64,000 nt of DNA, taken from positions 15,295,395 through 15,359,394 of the forward strand of contig JACGWO010000004.1 in NCBI GenBank assembly GCA_034509735.1. The letters are read 5' to 3'. The notes below the pieces were generated by a model that was not told the origin of the DNA, ran no database searches, and saw only the letters and a list, made by a program, of their open reading frames with translations. The position numbers were made by a program, and so were the translations under genes. This DNA comes from Sesamum alatum. Taxonomy: Eukaryota > Streptophyta > Magnoliopsida > Lamiales > Pedaliaceae. Below, piece by piece: positions 22,546 to 35,110 of this stretch (position 1 is the stretch's first letter; every line of letters begins with the position of its first letter).

Positions 22546-23098
22546 TGATAGGGTCTCCTCCGAAAATTCAACAAGACAAGCAAAGATCTAGCAAGTGGTT
22601 GAAGGAGCCAATCCTGTACTCGACGGAGCATATCAATTGGAGTGAACTCCTAAATACTTTCCTGTAGTTAGGAGTTGGAGGGTTGCCGATGGAGACAAGA
22701 TCAATCAAAAGGCAATTAAGAAGAAAAGTCAACCTCTTCTCATATAAAGCAGCAAGAGATCAAGACCGCTATCGAAGAAAATATGTCATTCCAAAGAAGG
22801 CAAGAAAGGGTATCTCCATAAGGAAAGCTGAAGTCAAAACTTATAAATTAGCATAATACGTTAAATTACTGCAATAACCTCGAGAAATCTATCTCAACCA
22901 TGTAATCAGGGTAGGTAAGGGGTAATGTAGTACTTTACCCCCTACCTCCCTCAAATAACTCATTTATTCTACTTGTATAAATACCCCCTTACCTTTAATT
23001 AAAGGGAAATTTTCGGGCTTGTAAGAATTCTGCTGTAAACGTGTTGAATCGCACCTACTTTATACAAATTTAGTCGATCTCGCTTCTTAGCTACATCA
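22546..23098 (+). mobile_element. Possible solo LTR fragment
   Basis: Starts TGATAGGG and could end ...GCTACATCA. It contains TTGTATAAATACCCCC near 22975 followed about 60-120 bp later by T-rich sequence, which is LTR-promoter-like. The flanking 5-bp words (GTCAT, AATGG) do not match, so the assignment is weak. Confidence 0.25.
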
Positions 23099-23760
23099 AA
23101 TGGCAAGAAGAGATGTGTTGATAAAACGTGTATTAAACACGATACCACAGTATACCATGGGTTCTTTCCAAATTCCTATTTCAACGCTTGACACCATTTC
23201 TAAAATTTGTAAAACAATTCTTTTGGAACTCTAGGCCGGTAGAAAAACTAAAGAGTCAGATCAAGTGGGATATAATTTTCCAACCCAAGGATAGAGGGTC
23301 TTAGAATTAGAGACCTTATGATTCTGAAGAAAGCTCATTTCCTAAAATTAGGATAGAGGTTGTACTCTAAACCATATTATTTTGTTGGCCTTAGTGATGA
23401 AAGCCAAATACTACTCTAAGCTAATTTCAAAGATGCAAAACGTAATAACGGATATAGCTGGCTCTAAAAATCTAAACAAAGGTCAATCCCGTGGGTCTTG
23501 GAGAGTATATGTTGGAATGTAGGAAACAGGGCTGCAATTGACTTCTGGGTAGATAAGTGGTTAAGAATTTTCTCTATTAAGGATGTCTTGTCATATCATT
23601 TTATGGTTGATAAGGTTCGTAAGGTAAAAGATTTTATTAACAGCTCGGGGCATACTTGGAATTTTTTCCTTCTTCAAGAGACGGTCCCTGACTTCATTAC
23701 ATATCATATTGCTAATGTCCTTATTACCGACAATCCTACAAGGGATCTATGTGCATGGTC
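23099..23760 (+). pseudogene. LINE ORF2 fragment 1 (RT C-terminal region)
   Basis: The + strand reads KRVLNTIPQYTMGSFQIP, then the plant L1-type segment with GGLRIRDLMILKKAHFLKLG and ESICWNVGNRAAIDFWVDKW. It runs to RDLCAWS, where copia 1 is inserted. Stops and frameshifts near 23235, 23355 and 23465 inactivate it. The frame resumes at 29757 and again at 40603. Confidence 0.85.
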
Positions 23761-25862
23761 TGTTAGAATAGGTGACCAGAAAGCCAATAGGTTCGGCGAA
23801 TTGTAACCTATTATACAACTCGATGTAAATGTAATATTACTAGGTGATGAATAAAATGAGTATTCGTCACTTCTGGTACTTACTTTGTTGTGCTCATTTC
23901 ACATTTGTTAAAATGGTGTTTTACTTATATCGCAACAAAGCCCACAGACCATGGTTAACAACTCGTGCAGTTGGGCCACGCATTGGATGGTGGTCATGAA
24001 ACCAACTGATTAAGAGTTGGGTCTGAAACGTTCCAAGTCGCGGACCTCGAGACAGGGCATCGAGAATCCTATTGAGACTTGCGTCAAGAGTTGTAATCAT
24101 TGGATGAGTGTCGTGTTTCATCGGCGACAGGCCTGGGATGCCTACACGATCTTGATGGGTTGGTCGACTGGGGTCGAGCCAACTGGACTGACTCGCGGGG
24201 ATCATCATATGGGAGCCTTGGAGGCTTGGTCGGTATGATTGTTTTCCCCGGTTCCGATAGTATGAGAGTAATCCTCAGACTTGAGGGATCATGGCAATCA
24301 CGTGCACATGACGGCTGTATCTTGGATCTGGCGAGAGGTGATCATTCTGTAAGATGATTATCATAAGCCTTGTCCAGTGTAGTCGGAATATGTAGCGAGG
24401 ATGGTGGATTCCAAGAAGAGGATCCGTCCCCTGTCAGTATGTGATAGAGGTTTTTCCTATGCACTCGGAGACACGTTCATGCTGTTTAAAGTTGTGGCCA
24501 TAGCGGTTGGTCAAACAGGGAATGATTTCCTGTGTCGACGCAATGAAGCATACATGGTCTCGATTATGAAGCATAGATGCCTAGTCAAGGATCGGAACCG
24601 ACGCCCAATTCCATACCCTAGACTGAGGCTGGGAGACGGTAGACGGAGAGTCGTACTCGTACGGAATCGGCACCTAAATGTTCACGCCAATTCACCTAGT
24701 CTCTAGTGCCATGGACCGTTGCTAGACGGTCACCCATGGTAACGGGCCCTTGTGGGACACAGGCCCAAGTCTAGCTGAGGGTGAACCTAAAGGGTCACAC
24801 ACAAATCATCGAGGAGGTTAAGAGATTGACTTGGAGTTAATCTCGAAGGATAAATAAGTAATTGGATTACTTAAGGGAAAGTCCATTGGATGGATGGGCC
24901 GATATTGTATCGGGCCTTCGTTTAATCGGTAAATTGGATTTTCGATTAAATATAGAAAGTGGAGACGTTGATACGTTGGATCTTTTAATTGGATTAGAAG
25001 ATCAACGAAAATAATTTAAATGGACATTAAATAGGATTTAATGTTGGGTTCGTCATAATTAGATTACGATAAAATCCGGTCCGTTAAATTTGACCCGAGA
25101 GGAGAAATAATTCCTATTTTGAAATAGGAAGAAGTTGGACTTCATCCCAAGATAGACATGGCCGAAATGCTCCCTTGGAGGAAGCAAAATAAGCCATGTT
25201 TCATGCTAGGTGGTATGTTGACTTATCTCTTTTGGAAAGAGACAAATCAACTCCAATCAAGCCCTTTCCTTTTGGTATGATTTGATCATACAATAAATTT
25301 TGGTAGGCTTGATTGAAGAATTGATGGTGATTGATTGGAATGTATTTAGACATCCTTGGATGAACCTAGACACATTCCAATAATCAAATTAATTATGTAT
25401 ATATATGAGAATATACAACACCAAGCATAAGTGAATCATAATTCATCTTTTTCTAGGAAAAAGAAAAAGAAAAATCGGCCTCTCCTCTCTCAACTGTCGG
25501 CCATCTCCCCCCTTTCTTACTTGTGTTCTTCACTTGATTTTGAATCAAGAAGAAGAACAAAGTAGGTTTAAGAGTACACTAATCCATAATGTTTTTCTCT
25601 TAAATCGATTCCTTCTTTAAACCCGTTTTCTTCTAGCAAGGAGAATGTGCGTTTCTTCCGGTGTGGTGTGGATCACCTTTGGAGAATCCATACGTTTGGA
25701 TTTCGTGAGCATTCCGGAGAAAGAACAACATAAGTAGCCGCGTGCACGTAGATCATCAAAGGTAACGGTTTTATTACGCTTTGGTTGATTTACAATCTAT
25801 ATATGCCCTATCTGTTTTATATACGTTTTAATATTTACACATCCTACATCGAACGCCCGGTT
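23761..25862 (+). repeat. Copia 1 5' LTR, 3' end deleted
   Basis: Homologous to the copia A LTR in its first part (TGTTAGAATAGGTGACCAGA) and to the 3' LTR at 28963-29636 in its last part. After GAACGCCCGGTT it switches to leader sequence, so the LTR end and PBS are deleted. Confidence 0.88.
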
Positions 25863-27256
25863 TTTTGATGTTTTCTGGAAAATTCGATCTTCTGCATTTC
25901 TACACAATATTCTGAAAATGTGTTAATTTTGCATATTTGATTTTGGAATAATTGAATTATTCCTTAGATTAAATTTGCTTAATTAATTTGGGATTAATAC
26001 ATGCATTGTTTAAAGTGTCCATTAAATTTGAAATTTGAATTTTGTATGTTATTTGTATGTTTATGCTTTTGTGATGTTGGACATCACTTGGATATTTGGA
26101 ATATCCATTGGTTTTAATGCATGATTATTTGGAATAATTGTGTTATGTGAGTTGATGGAATCAACACGGGATGATCACAAGAGCCCTAGACCTTATGTAT
26201 GGATGAATGTATGATCATTTATTTTCTGTTGGGTGGGGCCTGCGTGCCTCTTGTTTTGGGACTATCATCTCCTGTATTTTCAGTATCATGATGTTAAGGC
26301 TTGTTTTATTATTACCAATGTATTACTTTCAGTTGTAATGAGAGTAGATAGGATTGGTGATGTTTTTATTTTAACAAGCATTTGGAGTCGGAAACCCCAA
26401 AGGAAAGCATCAAGGCGTGAAACAAGAAGCATTACAAGGCCCATTGGAATGACAATGGGTATATTATTATTGTAATAATTTAGGACCACCCTAGACAGAC
26501 CAAAGACTCACTGCGGGCTCAATGAGTCGCATAGGTTGGGCTTGTGATCATCCTAACAGGGGTATGCTATGTTTTCAGCATGCGACGTATTTATTTATCA
26601 CTTTAAATATTGGATATTTATGCATGCTAAAACACCATAATGTGATGAGGTCTCGGTCATACACAAACTCTCATTTGGTTGGACCAAATTAATTATTAGG
26701 CCCAGAACGGACTTGGATCAAAATGGTATTTTGATCTGTCCGAGCCTTCCATCCACAGCAATATGGTGAGGAAGCTACAACTACCCAAGTGTGGTCTCAC
26801 GAGTCGTGGCACACTTGGACTAGGGGAAAGCTGCAACATTGTTGTGAACAAAAAAGACTGCGCTCGTTGTTTCCCTATCTCACGAGTCGTGGGGGGCGAC
26901 AGTTTGAGGCATGATTTGGTTGATGGGTCGGGCCCAACACTGAGTAACATGGTTCTCTTGGAGTCCTCAGAACCATGCGAATAGGCGAGGCAAAATATCT
27001 TGGGAATCTCATTGGATGAGAATGATATTGGATATCTCCCACGAGGTCTTCTTCAAGTGAATCGTAAAAGCGGGGCATGGAGATTACGCTTGATCCCGAG
27101 CTCATTAGGAAATGGTATTCCGAAACTCCGCTTGAGAGTGGCGGACTTTCGTATAAATAGTGGGAGGGTTAAAGACTAAAAGACCAAGTCTTCAACTTGA
27201 ACAATAATATTACCATCATCTGTTAAATTCTGCTTTACATTTTCATTAATGTAGAT
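25863..27256 (+). other. Copia 1 untranslated leader
   Basis: Non-coding leader sharing phrases with the copia A and copia 2 leaders (GGGATGATCACAAG, GGGGCCTGCGTGCCTC, the reverse complement of the copia A wording). Two CACGAGTCGTG motifs lie at 26794-26810 and 26880-26892. Confidence 0.75.
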
Positions 27257-28135
27257 ATGTCTAAGAATCCATTAACCATGGTACTTGAGACTAATAAATT
27301 CAACGAAATGAACTATTCGAACTGGCTGAGAAACCTAAGGATTGTCCTCGGTTTCGAGAACCAAGGTTATATCTTGGACAAGCCGCCACCGAGCGACTTA
27401 CCGGAGGGGTTCACGCCTGAAGAACGTTTGACGTTCGAGAAGTGGCATGAGGACAACTGGAAAGTACGCAGTATCATACTGGCTTCAATGTCTAATGACA
27501 TCCAGAAGCAGTATGAGAGGCTGGACAACGTCTCCGCCATAATGCTCCGCATGAACGAGGTTTATGCGGTTCCGGATAGGCATATTAGATATGATGCCAC
27601 AACAGCATTCTTTGGCACCAAGCTTGCTGAAGAAGCGTCTGTACAAAATCATGGGGTCAAGATGCTCTCCCTAGTGGAGAAACTCGAGGACCTTAAAGCT
27701 GGGCTTAACAATGACACGTACATTGACGTGATCTTCCAGTCGCTTCCTCCATCCTATGACCCATTTGTTGTAAACTACAACATGAACGGACTTGAGAAGT
27801 CTATTGATGAGTTGATCAACATGCTGGTCCAATACGAGGCAACGACCTACAAGTCGCCGCCGACGGTATTGATAGGAGAGGCTTCGACCTCCAAGGCGAA
27901 TGGCAAGAGGGGGCCGGACGCTGGAAGAGGAAGAAGGGAAAAGGGAAGACAGTTACAGCCCCTACTCGCGCTCCAGGCACCCCTATTGCTCCGGTTGGAC
28001 CAAGCAAAGGGAAAGGGAAGGCCCGTGGTTCTCAGCGGTCCAAGGCAAATGATGTCTGCACGCATTGCCAAGGGAAGGGGCATTGGAAGAGGGAGTGCCC
28101 ACAACTCCTCTCCAACCCAGGATGTTTGTGGTTGA
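27257..28135 (+). pseudogene. Copia 1 gag, frameshifted near the zinc knuckle
   Basis: ATG at 27257 (MSKNPLTMVLETNKFN). Residues 1-200 are a well-preserved UBN2-type Gag (WLRNLRIVLGFENQGYILD, FFGTKLAEEASVQNHGVKML, then LPPSYDPFVVNYNMNGLEKS). Near residue 220 (about 27915) the frame shifts; the correct continuation in another frame carries the zinc knuckle CTHCQGKGHWKREC (C-x2-C-x4-H-x4-C) around 28052-28095. Gag forms the particle and binds RNA in active relatives. The start matches the Gag starts of copia A and 2. Confidence 0.9.
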
Positions 28136-28946
28136 GGTAAATATGATTACTAATTCTGCTTCATGGGTTGGATACCGAGTGTGGTGCACGCATCTGCAAT
28201 GATTTGCAGGCACTACAAAGAAGCAGAAGGCTAACTAAGGATGAGATGATCCTGAGGCTAGGCGATGGCAAGGCCATTGCTGTGGAGGCCGTAGAATCAC
28301 TAGAGTTAGCCATTAGTAGTCATGTTAGGATTGTACTTAACGACTGTTTCTATGTACCTAGCATGATTAAAAACATTATTTTCATCCCGGTCCTTGAAAA
28401 TGAGGGATATGAATTTACCATCAATAAAATGGCTTTTTCATTATTAAAGATGGTATTTCTCATCTGCTTGGTACATTGGTCAACAGTCTGTACATACTTC
28501 AACAGTCTAATTGGATTATGACTGCAGAACATAAACGAAAATGTGATGATCATAATAACGCACAGATATGGCATGCGAGGTTAGGTCATATCTCTAAAGA
28601 TAGAATAAGAAGGTTGGTGGACTCAAAGAGTTTAGAAATAGACGATTTGGACAACCTAACGACCTACGAATCCTGCCTGAAGGGAAAGATGACCAAGAAA
28701 CCCTTTGTTGGACAAAGCACGCTAGCCAGTGGTCTGTTGAATTTGATCCATATGGATGTCTATGGCCCACTGAATACTCAGGCCAGAGGTGGGTACTCGT
28801 ACGCCATAACCTTTACCGATGATCACTCATGGTATGGTTATGTTTACCTTATGAGGTACAAGTTGAAGCCTTTGGAAGGTTTAAGGAATACAGACTTGAA
28901 GTAGAGAACCAAACCGGTTGAAAGATCAAAGCCCTTTGGTCGGACC
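28136..28946 (+). pseudogene. Copia 1 protease, pre-integrase and truncated integrase
   Basis: The protease active site reads DTECGARICNDLQ (28168 frame), with Glu in place of the usual Gly after D-T/S. Then come YVPSMIKNIIFIP, the pre-integrase WHARLGHISKDRIRRLVDSK and SCLKGKMTKKPFVGQS, and the integrase start (LIHMDVYGPLNTQ with the first catalytic Asp, FTDDHSWYGYVYLMRYK). Frames shift at about 28480 and 28865. The reading stops at the equivalent of the second catalytic Asp (about 28946), where the deletion junction to the LTR lies. Confidence 0.88.
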
Positions 28947-28962
28947 AAACCGGTCGAAAGAT

Positions 28963-29751
28963 CAGCCATGTTTCATGCTAGGTGGTATGTTGACTTATCT
29001 CTTTTGGAAAGAGACAAATCAACTCCAATCAAGCCCTTCCCTTTTGGTATGATTTGATCATACCATAAATTTTGGTAGGCTTGATTGAAAAATTGATGGT
29101 GATTGATTGGAATGTATCTAGACATCCTTGGATGAACCTAGACATATTCCAATAATCACATTAATTATTTATATATATGAGAATATACAACACCAAGCAT
29201 AAGTGAATCATAATTCAACTTTTTCTAGGAAAAAGAAGAAGAAAAATCGGCCTCTCCTCTCTCTCAACTCTCGGCCCTCTCCCCCATTTCTCACTTGTGT
29301 TCTTCACTTGATTTTGAATCAAGAAGAAGAACAAAGTAGGTTTAAGAGTACACTAATCCATAATATTTTTCTCTTAAATCGATTCGTTCTTTAAACCCGT
29401 TTTCTTCTAGCAAGGAGAACGTGCATTTCTTCCGGTGTGGTGTGGATCACCTTTGGAGAATCCATACGTTTGGATTTCGTGAGCATTCCGGAGAAGGAAC
29501 AACGCAAGTAGCCACATGCACGTAGATATCAAAGGTAACGGTTTTATTACGCTTTGGTTGATTTACAATCTATCCATGCCCTATGTGTTTTATATACGTT
29601 TTAATATTTACACATCCTACATCGAACGCCCGGTTAAGCACCCAAGGGTACACCCCTTGGGATTCGTTTATTTAAATTAGATTTAAATTTACGCCCTTTT
29701 CTCGCTTTCTCGCTTCCGCTCGCGCTCCCAGGCGGATCCGCTTGTCCTTCA
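28963..29751 (+). repeat. Copia 1 3' LTR, 5'-truncated
   Basis: Matches 25191-25862 of the 5' LTR (CATGTTTCATGCTAGGTGG onward) and extends about 115 bp further to the terminus CTTGTCCTTCA. Its last ~333 bp (from 29419) are duplicated at 40139-40471. Confidence 0.9.
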
Positions 29752-29756
29752 TGGTC

Positions 29757-29881
29757 ATGATATGAAAATTGGAAGTTTAGCTTAAATAGTGCATATCGGT
29801 GGCTCATATCTTCTAAATTTTCTAACCAAGGTCCTCTACTACCTTGGAATTATCTTTGAAAATTGCACATTCCGCGGAAAC
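29757..29881 (+). pseudogene. LINE ORF2 fragment 2
   Basis: Continues fragment 1 with YENWKFSLNSAYRWL (the usual K-F-S-x-x-S-A-Y motif) and LLPWNYL*KLDIPRK. It is cut at GCGGAAAC by copia 2. The same piece occurs again at 40472-40602 as part of the long duplication. Confidence 0.85.
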
Positions 29882-31864
29882 TGAAAAAAATCGGTGGATC
29901 GTCCCGGGAATTGCGCGAATGCGGAAGCGCGATATAAAATAACATACAAAAATTAAAGCATGCTTTTAATAATAAAAGAACACACTCAAGGGGTGTACCC
30001 TTGAGATTCCCGGGTGTTCGGTGTATCTCATGATTAAACAACATGTAAAGAAATCATGGAGGCCATAGAGTTGAAAAATAAAGAGAGACGAAAAATAAAA
30101 CGAGACCTACCCGTTGTCGTTTTCGTCTTCAACGGCTACACGCGTTGTTCCCCGTTTTGCACCGAGATCTCGTTCTTGAGACCCTCCAAATCGTGACACA
30201 CGATCCACCCACGTATCTTGCACGTCGTGCTAGCAACGAACAAGTGTATATTTTGGAGTGGATGAATCAACAACACGTTATCAATTAACGGTATTGATTC
30301 ATCTAAGTTCTAATGTTCCAAGAACAAAAGAACTAGAAAATATTTTTCTTGGAGAGTGGAGAGAGAGAGGGCCGACGAGAGAGAGGGGAGAGAGGCCGAA
30401 ATTGTGTGTGTATTGGAATTTCATCATCCTTCAGAAAATTGGAAGCTAGAGGTATTTATAGAGGAGTTTAATCCTCTTTAAACTCCTACTCTAAGAACTC
30501 TAATTTGTCTAGGATTTTGACCTAGTCAAAGTCCTAGTCAAACTAGTGTTTGACCTAGTCAAACAAATCCTAGCCTTCCATCTCCCCTTTCCATCTCAAC
30601 CGTTGATTTTAATTTAATGGAATATTTAAATCCCATTAAATATTCCAAAAGGCCAAAAAAAATAAATATAATAAATATTAATATTTATTCTAAGCCCATT
30701 AAATCAACCCTTTAATAAATCCTATTTATTAATTTAATTCCCTTTATCAAATAGAAGGAATTAATTTCTCCAAGAAAATATAGGACCCGATTAAATCTAA
30801 TTTAATCATTCCTTTACTCCAATATTTAATTCCAAATTAAATACTAAGTGTGTGTGGATAGTGTGTGACTCTTTAGGTTCACCTTTCAGCTAGACTTGGT
30901 CGGATTCCTAGAATCCGTCCGTTACCATGGGTGGCCATCTAGCAACGGTCCATGGCACTAGAGACTAGGTGAAATAATTGGGGATGAACATTTAGGCTCT
31001 AACAGTACACTTGTCCTTCTGTCTTCGGTCTCATCACTTAGAGTCTAGGGCACGGAAAAAGCAGGTACCCATTTTGGACCTAAGTGTCGGTCTGTCCTTA
31101 CTAAACGCCGCAAGGGAAACCTTCCCTTCTGTTCAGTTACTGTGGCCATAGATTTTAGGGACAAGACACAGAGCGTACATGAGACTCAACTGTCAATACC
31201 TTTTGACAGGAGACAGATCCTTTCTTGGAAAATACTGTCACTGTGTACACCCGAGCTGCACTAGACATGGCTTATGACTACTCAAGAGTGTTTTGGCAAT
31301 CTCTCACCATATCTAAGATACGGACCTGATGCACAGGTGAACTCAGCAGTTCCTCAAGTCAAAGGACTTGGCATGTACCGTTGGAACCGGGAATACACGT
31401 CATACCTTGCTGACCATACTCAAGGTCCTCCGTAAGACGGTTCCCGCGAGTCACCTCAGTCAGCTGCTTCTTAGCATGCTGACCCACTAACACTGCTTTA
31501 GACGACCTTCGTCACCCGTCGATGAAATACGACAGCAGATGCTTAGTGCAAGTCTCAAAGGGAATCCCGGTACCCATTTTCGGGATTCCTTGACTTGGAG
31601 ATTTCCGGACTGATTCGGTAAGACTGATTTCATGAACCTACCTCCAAGCATAGTCCCAGTCCCCGAAATCGATTCTCAGTCCCTGGGCTTTGTTTGCCTA
31701 GTGAACAGAAATGTAAATGCAGATATAAGTGAACGTAAACAAAGTATTGCCATATGAATTTTCACTTCTTTATTCATAAATGTTTTTATCAAACACCAGA
31801 AATTGTCTAGACATAGGTTACATATTCCTACCAAAATTGGCTTACATGGTCACCTATTCTAACA
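29882..31864 (-). repeat. Copia 2 3' LTR
   Basis: Termini TGTTAGAATAGGTGACC...CGATTTTTTTCA in element sense. A TATAAATA box (complement at 30453-30460) lies 570 bp in from the left end, followed downstream by a GA-rich 5' transcript region. Confidence 0.95.
30453..30460 (-). promoter_or_regulatory. TATA box of copia 2 3' LTR
   Basis: TATAAATA on the - strand, conserved at 38686-38693 in the other LTR. It is the only consensus TATA motif I saw in the expected position. Confidence 0.55.
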
Positions 31865-31878
31865 ATCTCCCACTTGAC
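31865..31878 (-). other. Polypurine tract of copia 2
   Basis: AAGTGGGAGAT on the - strand directly abutting the 3' LTR start TGTTAGAATAGG; identical in form to the copia A tract. Confidence 0.88.
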
Positions 31879-31880
31879 CT

Positions 31881-34616
31881 TTAAAGCCAATCGCCCATAT
31901 GTCTAATCCCCATCTTCTCAAGATGTTGCGTATGAGCGCTCTGCGACATAGGCTTTGTCAGCGGATCTGCTGTGTTGTTTGCTGAGTTGACTCGGTCCAT
32001 CTGGACGTCACCTCTTCCTACCATTTCTCTAAGAAGATGGTAGCATCTAAGAATGTGTTTGGAACGGTGATGAGATCTCGGTTCCTTTGCTTGCACTATT
32101 GCTTCGTTGTTATCACAGAAGATGACAACAGGCTCGGCGATGCTAGGCACCACACCCAACTCTTGGATGTAGTTTCTCATCCAAACCGCTTCCTTAGCAG
32201 CTTCTGAGGCTGCTATGTAATCAGCCTCTGTGGTGGAGTCAGCAATGGTTGCTTGCTTGGAACTTTTCCAGACTACTACTCCTCCATTGAGTTTGAATAC
32301 GTACCCCGATTGAGACTTGGCATCATCGTCATCAGACTGGAAGCTAGCGTCGCTAAAGCCTTCCAGAATTAGTTCTCCATTGCCATAGACTAGGAACATT
32401 TCCTTAGTCCTCCTTAGGTACTTAAGGATGCCCTTAACAGCATTCCAATGTGCCTCTCCTGCGCAGGACTGATATCTGCTTGTTACGCTCAAAGCGTATG
32501 CAATATCAGGCCTAGTGCAGTGGACCGCATATTGGATGCTACCTACGGCAGAAGCATAGGGGATGACTTTCATCCTTTCAAGTTCCTCATCAGTCTGTGG
32601 GGACTGTTTCTTGGACAACTTGATCCCATGCCTCATGGGAAGGAATCCTCGTTTGGAGTTGTCCATTCGATATCTCTTTAGGACTTTCTCCATATACGAG
32701 TTTTGGGTGAGTCCTAACATCCTTTTAGATTTGTTCCTGACAATCTGGATGCCTAGGATGTAGGAGGCTTCACCCAAGTCCTTCATGGAAAACTGGGTTG
32801 ACAACCATGCTTTTGTGTTTCCTAACATTCTAACGTCATTACCAATGAGCAGAATGTCATCCACATAAAGCACTAGGAACACAATTGAGCTCCCACTGAC
32901 CTTCTTATATACACAAGGGTCAGATTCATTTTTGATGAAGTCATACCCCCGTATTACTTCGTCAAAGCGAATGTTCCAACTTCGGGAGGCTTGTTTGAGG
33001 CCATAGATGGACTTCTGGAGACGACAGACTTTCTGTTCTTCTCCAGTGACCGTGAAACCCTCCGGTTGATCCATATAGATCTCTTCTTCAATGAAACCGT
33101 TGAGGAAGGCCATTTTCACGTCCATCTGCCATATCTCATAGTCATACCATGCTGCTATGGCGAGCAGGATCCGAATGGACTTAGCCATGGCTACTGGCGA
33201 GTAGGTATCCTCAAAATCGACCCCGGGTCGTTGAGTGTATCCCTTAGCTACAAGCCTAGCCTTAAAAGTTGTGACTTCTCCATCAATGCCAAGTTTGCGC
33301 TTGTAGACCCACTTACAGCCCACTGGCTTAACACCTTTCGGTGGATCTACAAGACTCCAAACTTGGTTCTCGCTCATGGAGTCCATTTCGGCTTTCATGG
33401 CCTCAAGCCATTTCCCGGACTCGATGTCTGACATCGCTTCTCCATAAGTCTTAGGATCGTAATCCAAAAGATCTGTCGCACCTAGAAAGCCATATCTCAC
33501 TGGAGGTTTGGACTCTCTAGTGGACCTACGGAGAACGGGAACGTCAGTGGTGACTGTGGGCGCTGACTGTATCGGAGCCGGTAGCTCAGGAACCGGGGCT
33601 GGCTGTTCCTGAAGCTGTCCTTCATGCCTAGCATGTTGGACCTCTCGAGGTTGGTCAGCCCTTCGGCTGTCTATCCTGAATCCTCTAAGTGAGGGTTCCG
33701 TGGCTACCTCTGATGGCTGGATGCCATCACTTGATTCCTCAAGGATCAGCTCATCAGGTTGGATATCCTCCGGGAAGCCTTGCTCCAAGAATACTACATT
33801 TCTTGAAACAAAGACCTTTTGTTCCAAGGGGTCATAAAAGTAATAACACGCAATTTCTTTAGGGTATCCAATGAACCTGCATAAGCTAGACCTGGATTCT
33901 AACTTATCTCCCACTAACCTCTTGACGTATGCGGGGCTACCCCACACTTTCAAGTAGTTGTAGGACGCAGACTTGCCGTGCCATATTTCATATGGCGTTT
34001 GGGTTAATGTACTAGTAGGCGCCAAATTCAACAACTTGGCCGCCGTTTCTAGTGCATAGCCCCAAAAGGATAAGGGCAGTTTGGTGAAACTCATCATGGA
34101 CCGAACCATGTCCAACAGGGTTCGATTCCTCCTTTCAGAGACACCATTTAACTGTGGTGTTCCTCGAGGTGTCCATTCTGATATTATACCATGTTCTTTT
34201 AGATAATCTAGGAACTCCGTACTAAGGTATTCACCGCCTCGGTCTGACCGTAGGACTTTAATTTTGCAGTTGGTTTGGTTCTCCACTTCAAGTCTGAATT
34301 CTTTAAACCTCTCAAGATCTTCAGACTTGTACCTCATCAGGTAAACATAACCATACCGTGAATGATCATCGGTAAAGGTTATGAAGTAGGAAAACCCACC
34401 TCGGGCCTGCGTCCTTAGTGGCCCACATACGTCTGTATGGACCAAGTCCAACAGACCTGTGGCAAGCCTGCTTTGTCCTACAAAGGGCTTCTTGGTCATT
34501 TTTCCTCTTAGACAGGATTCACAAGTTGGTAGATCGCTCAAGTCCCCAACCTCTAGGTTCTTTGAGTCTACCAACCTTTTCATCCTATCTTGGGATATGT
34601 GACCTAGCCTAGCGTG
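31881..34616 (-). pseudogene. Copia 2 pol: integrase, reverse transcriptase, RNase H
   Basis: A 900-residue frame opens at an internal Met (34583), and coding continuity extends back to the stop at 34617. Order: end of pre-integrase (LPTCESCLRGKMTKKPFVGQ); integrase with catalytic D-D-E at LVHTDVCG, VLRSDRGGEY and GVSERRN; reverse transcriptase (KARLVAKGYTQRPGVDFEDT, QMDVKMAFLNG, then catalytic YVDDILL); RNase H (GFSDASFQSD, STTEADYIAASEA, CDNNEAIVQAKE); and the end MGDWL. All hallmark residues are present, so the enzymes look intact. Expression as one polyprotein with Gag is blocked by the upstream stop (TGA where relatives have Trp before HARLGHI) and frameshift. Confidence 0.95.
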
Positions 34617-35110
34617 TCACAGTCGTGCGCTCCCGTTATTATCTAATTTCCGTTTGTGTTGTGCATTGAGGACGATATTCGTTTGTTGCAAGATATAGAG
34701 TCCGTTATGCAATGTACCAAGTAGATGAGCAATTCCACACCTCATCAAATAAAAGTAATTTTTATTGATTCTAAACTCATAACCACTATTGTCCAACAAT
34801 GAAATGGAAATGATGTTTTTAATCATACTAGGTACAAAATAAACTTGCTCTAAATCTATGCTAATACTATCACTAATCACTAGAATGGCGGATCCTACTG
34901 CTTCTGCCGAGATGGCCTTGCCATTCCCAAGCTTCAGGATCATGTCCCCGCTACCCAGATTTCTGCTTCTTTTCAACACCTGCAAGTCATTGCAAATGTG
35001 AGCTCCACAGCCGGTATCTAATACCCAAGAGGCAGAATTAGTGACCATATTAACCTCAATCACATAAATACCTTGGTTCGAGAAGAGTTTAGGGCACTCT
35101 CTCTTTCCAA
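34617..35110 (-). pseudogene. Copia 2 protease region
   Basis: The frame follows the gag zinc knuckle after a +1 shift. It contains the aspartic protease motif SWVLDTGCGAHICNDLQ, then LKLGNGKAISAEAVG and FVPSMIKNIISISLLD (YVPSMIKN in copia 1), ending at a TGA at 34617. In living relatives the protease cuts the polyprotein. The active-site D-T-G is intact here, unlike in copia 1 and 3. Confidence 0.9.

Larger units (their letters stand above)
23761..29751 (+). mobile_element. Ty1/copia element 1, internally deleted, TSD TGGTC
   Basis: Begins TGTTAGAATAGG at 23761 and ends CTTGTCCTTCA at 29751, flanked by the 5-bp direct repeat TGGTC (23756-23760 and 29752-29756). The LINE frame is continuous across the TSD. 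Internal parts are 5' LTR without its last ~115 bp and without PBS, leader, gag, protease, pre-integrase, truncated integrase, then directly a 3' LTR lacking its first ~1.4 kb. Reverse transcriptase and RNase H are gone, so it is non-autonomous and, lacking the PBS, immobile. Confidence 0.95.

Noticed and set aside
23921..24706. Open frames in the 24 kb region
   Set aside because: They lie inside the copia 1 5' LTR, whose homologous copies in copia A are non-coding.
30258..30449. ORF repeated at 38481-38717
   Set aside because: Present because both are copies of the copia 2 LTR; it crosses the GA-rich transcript start region and has no domain.
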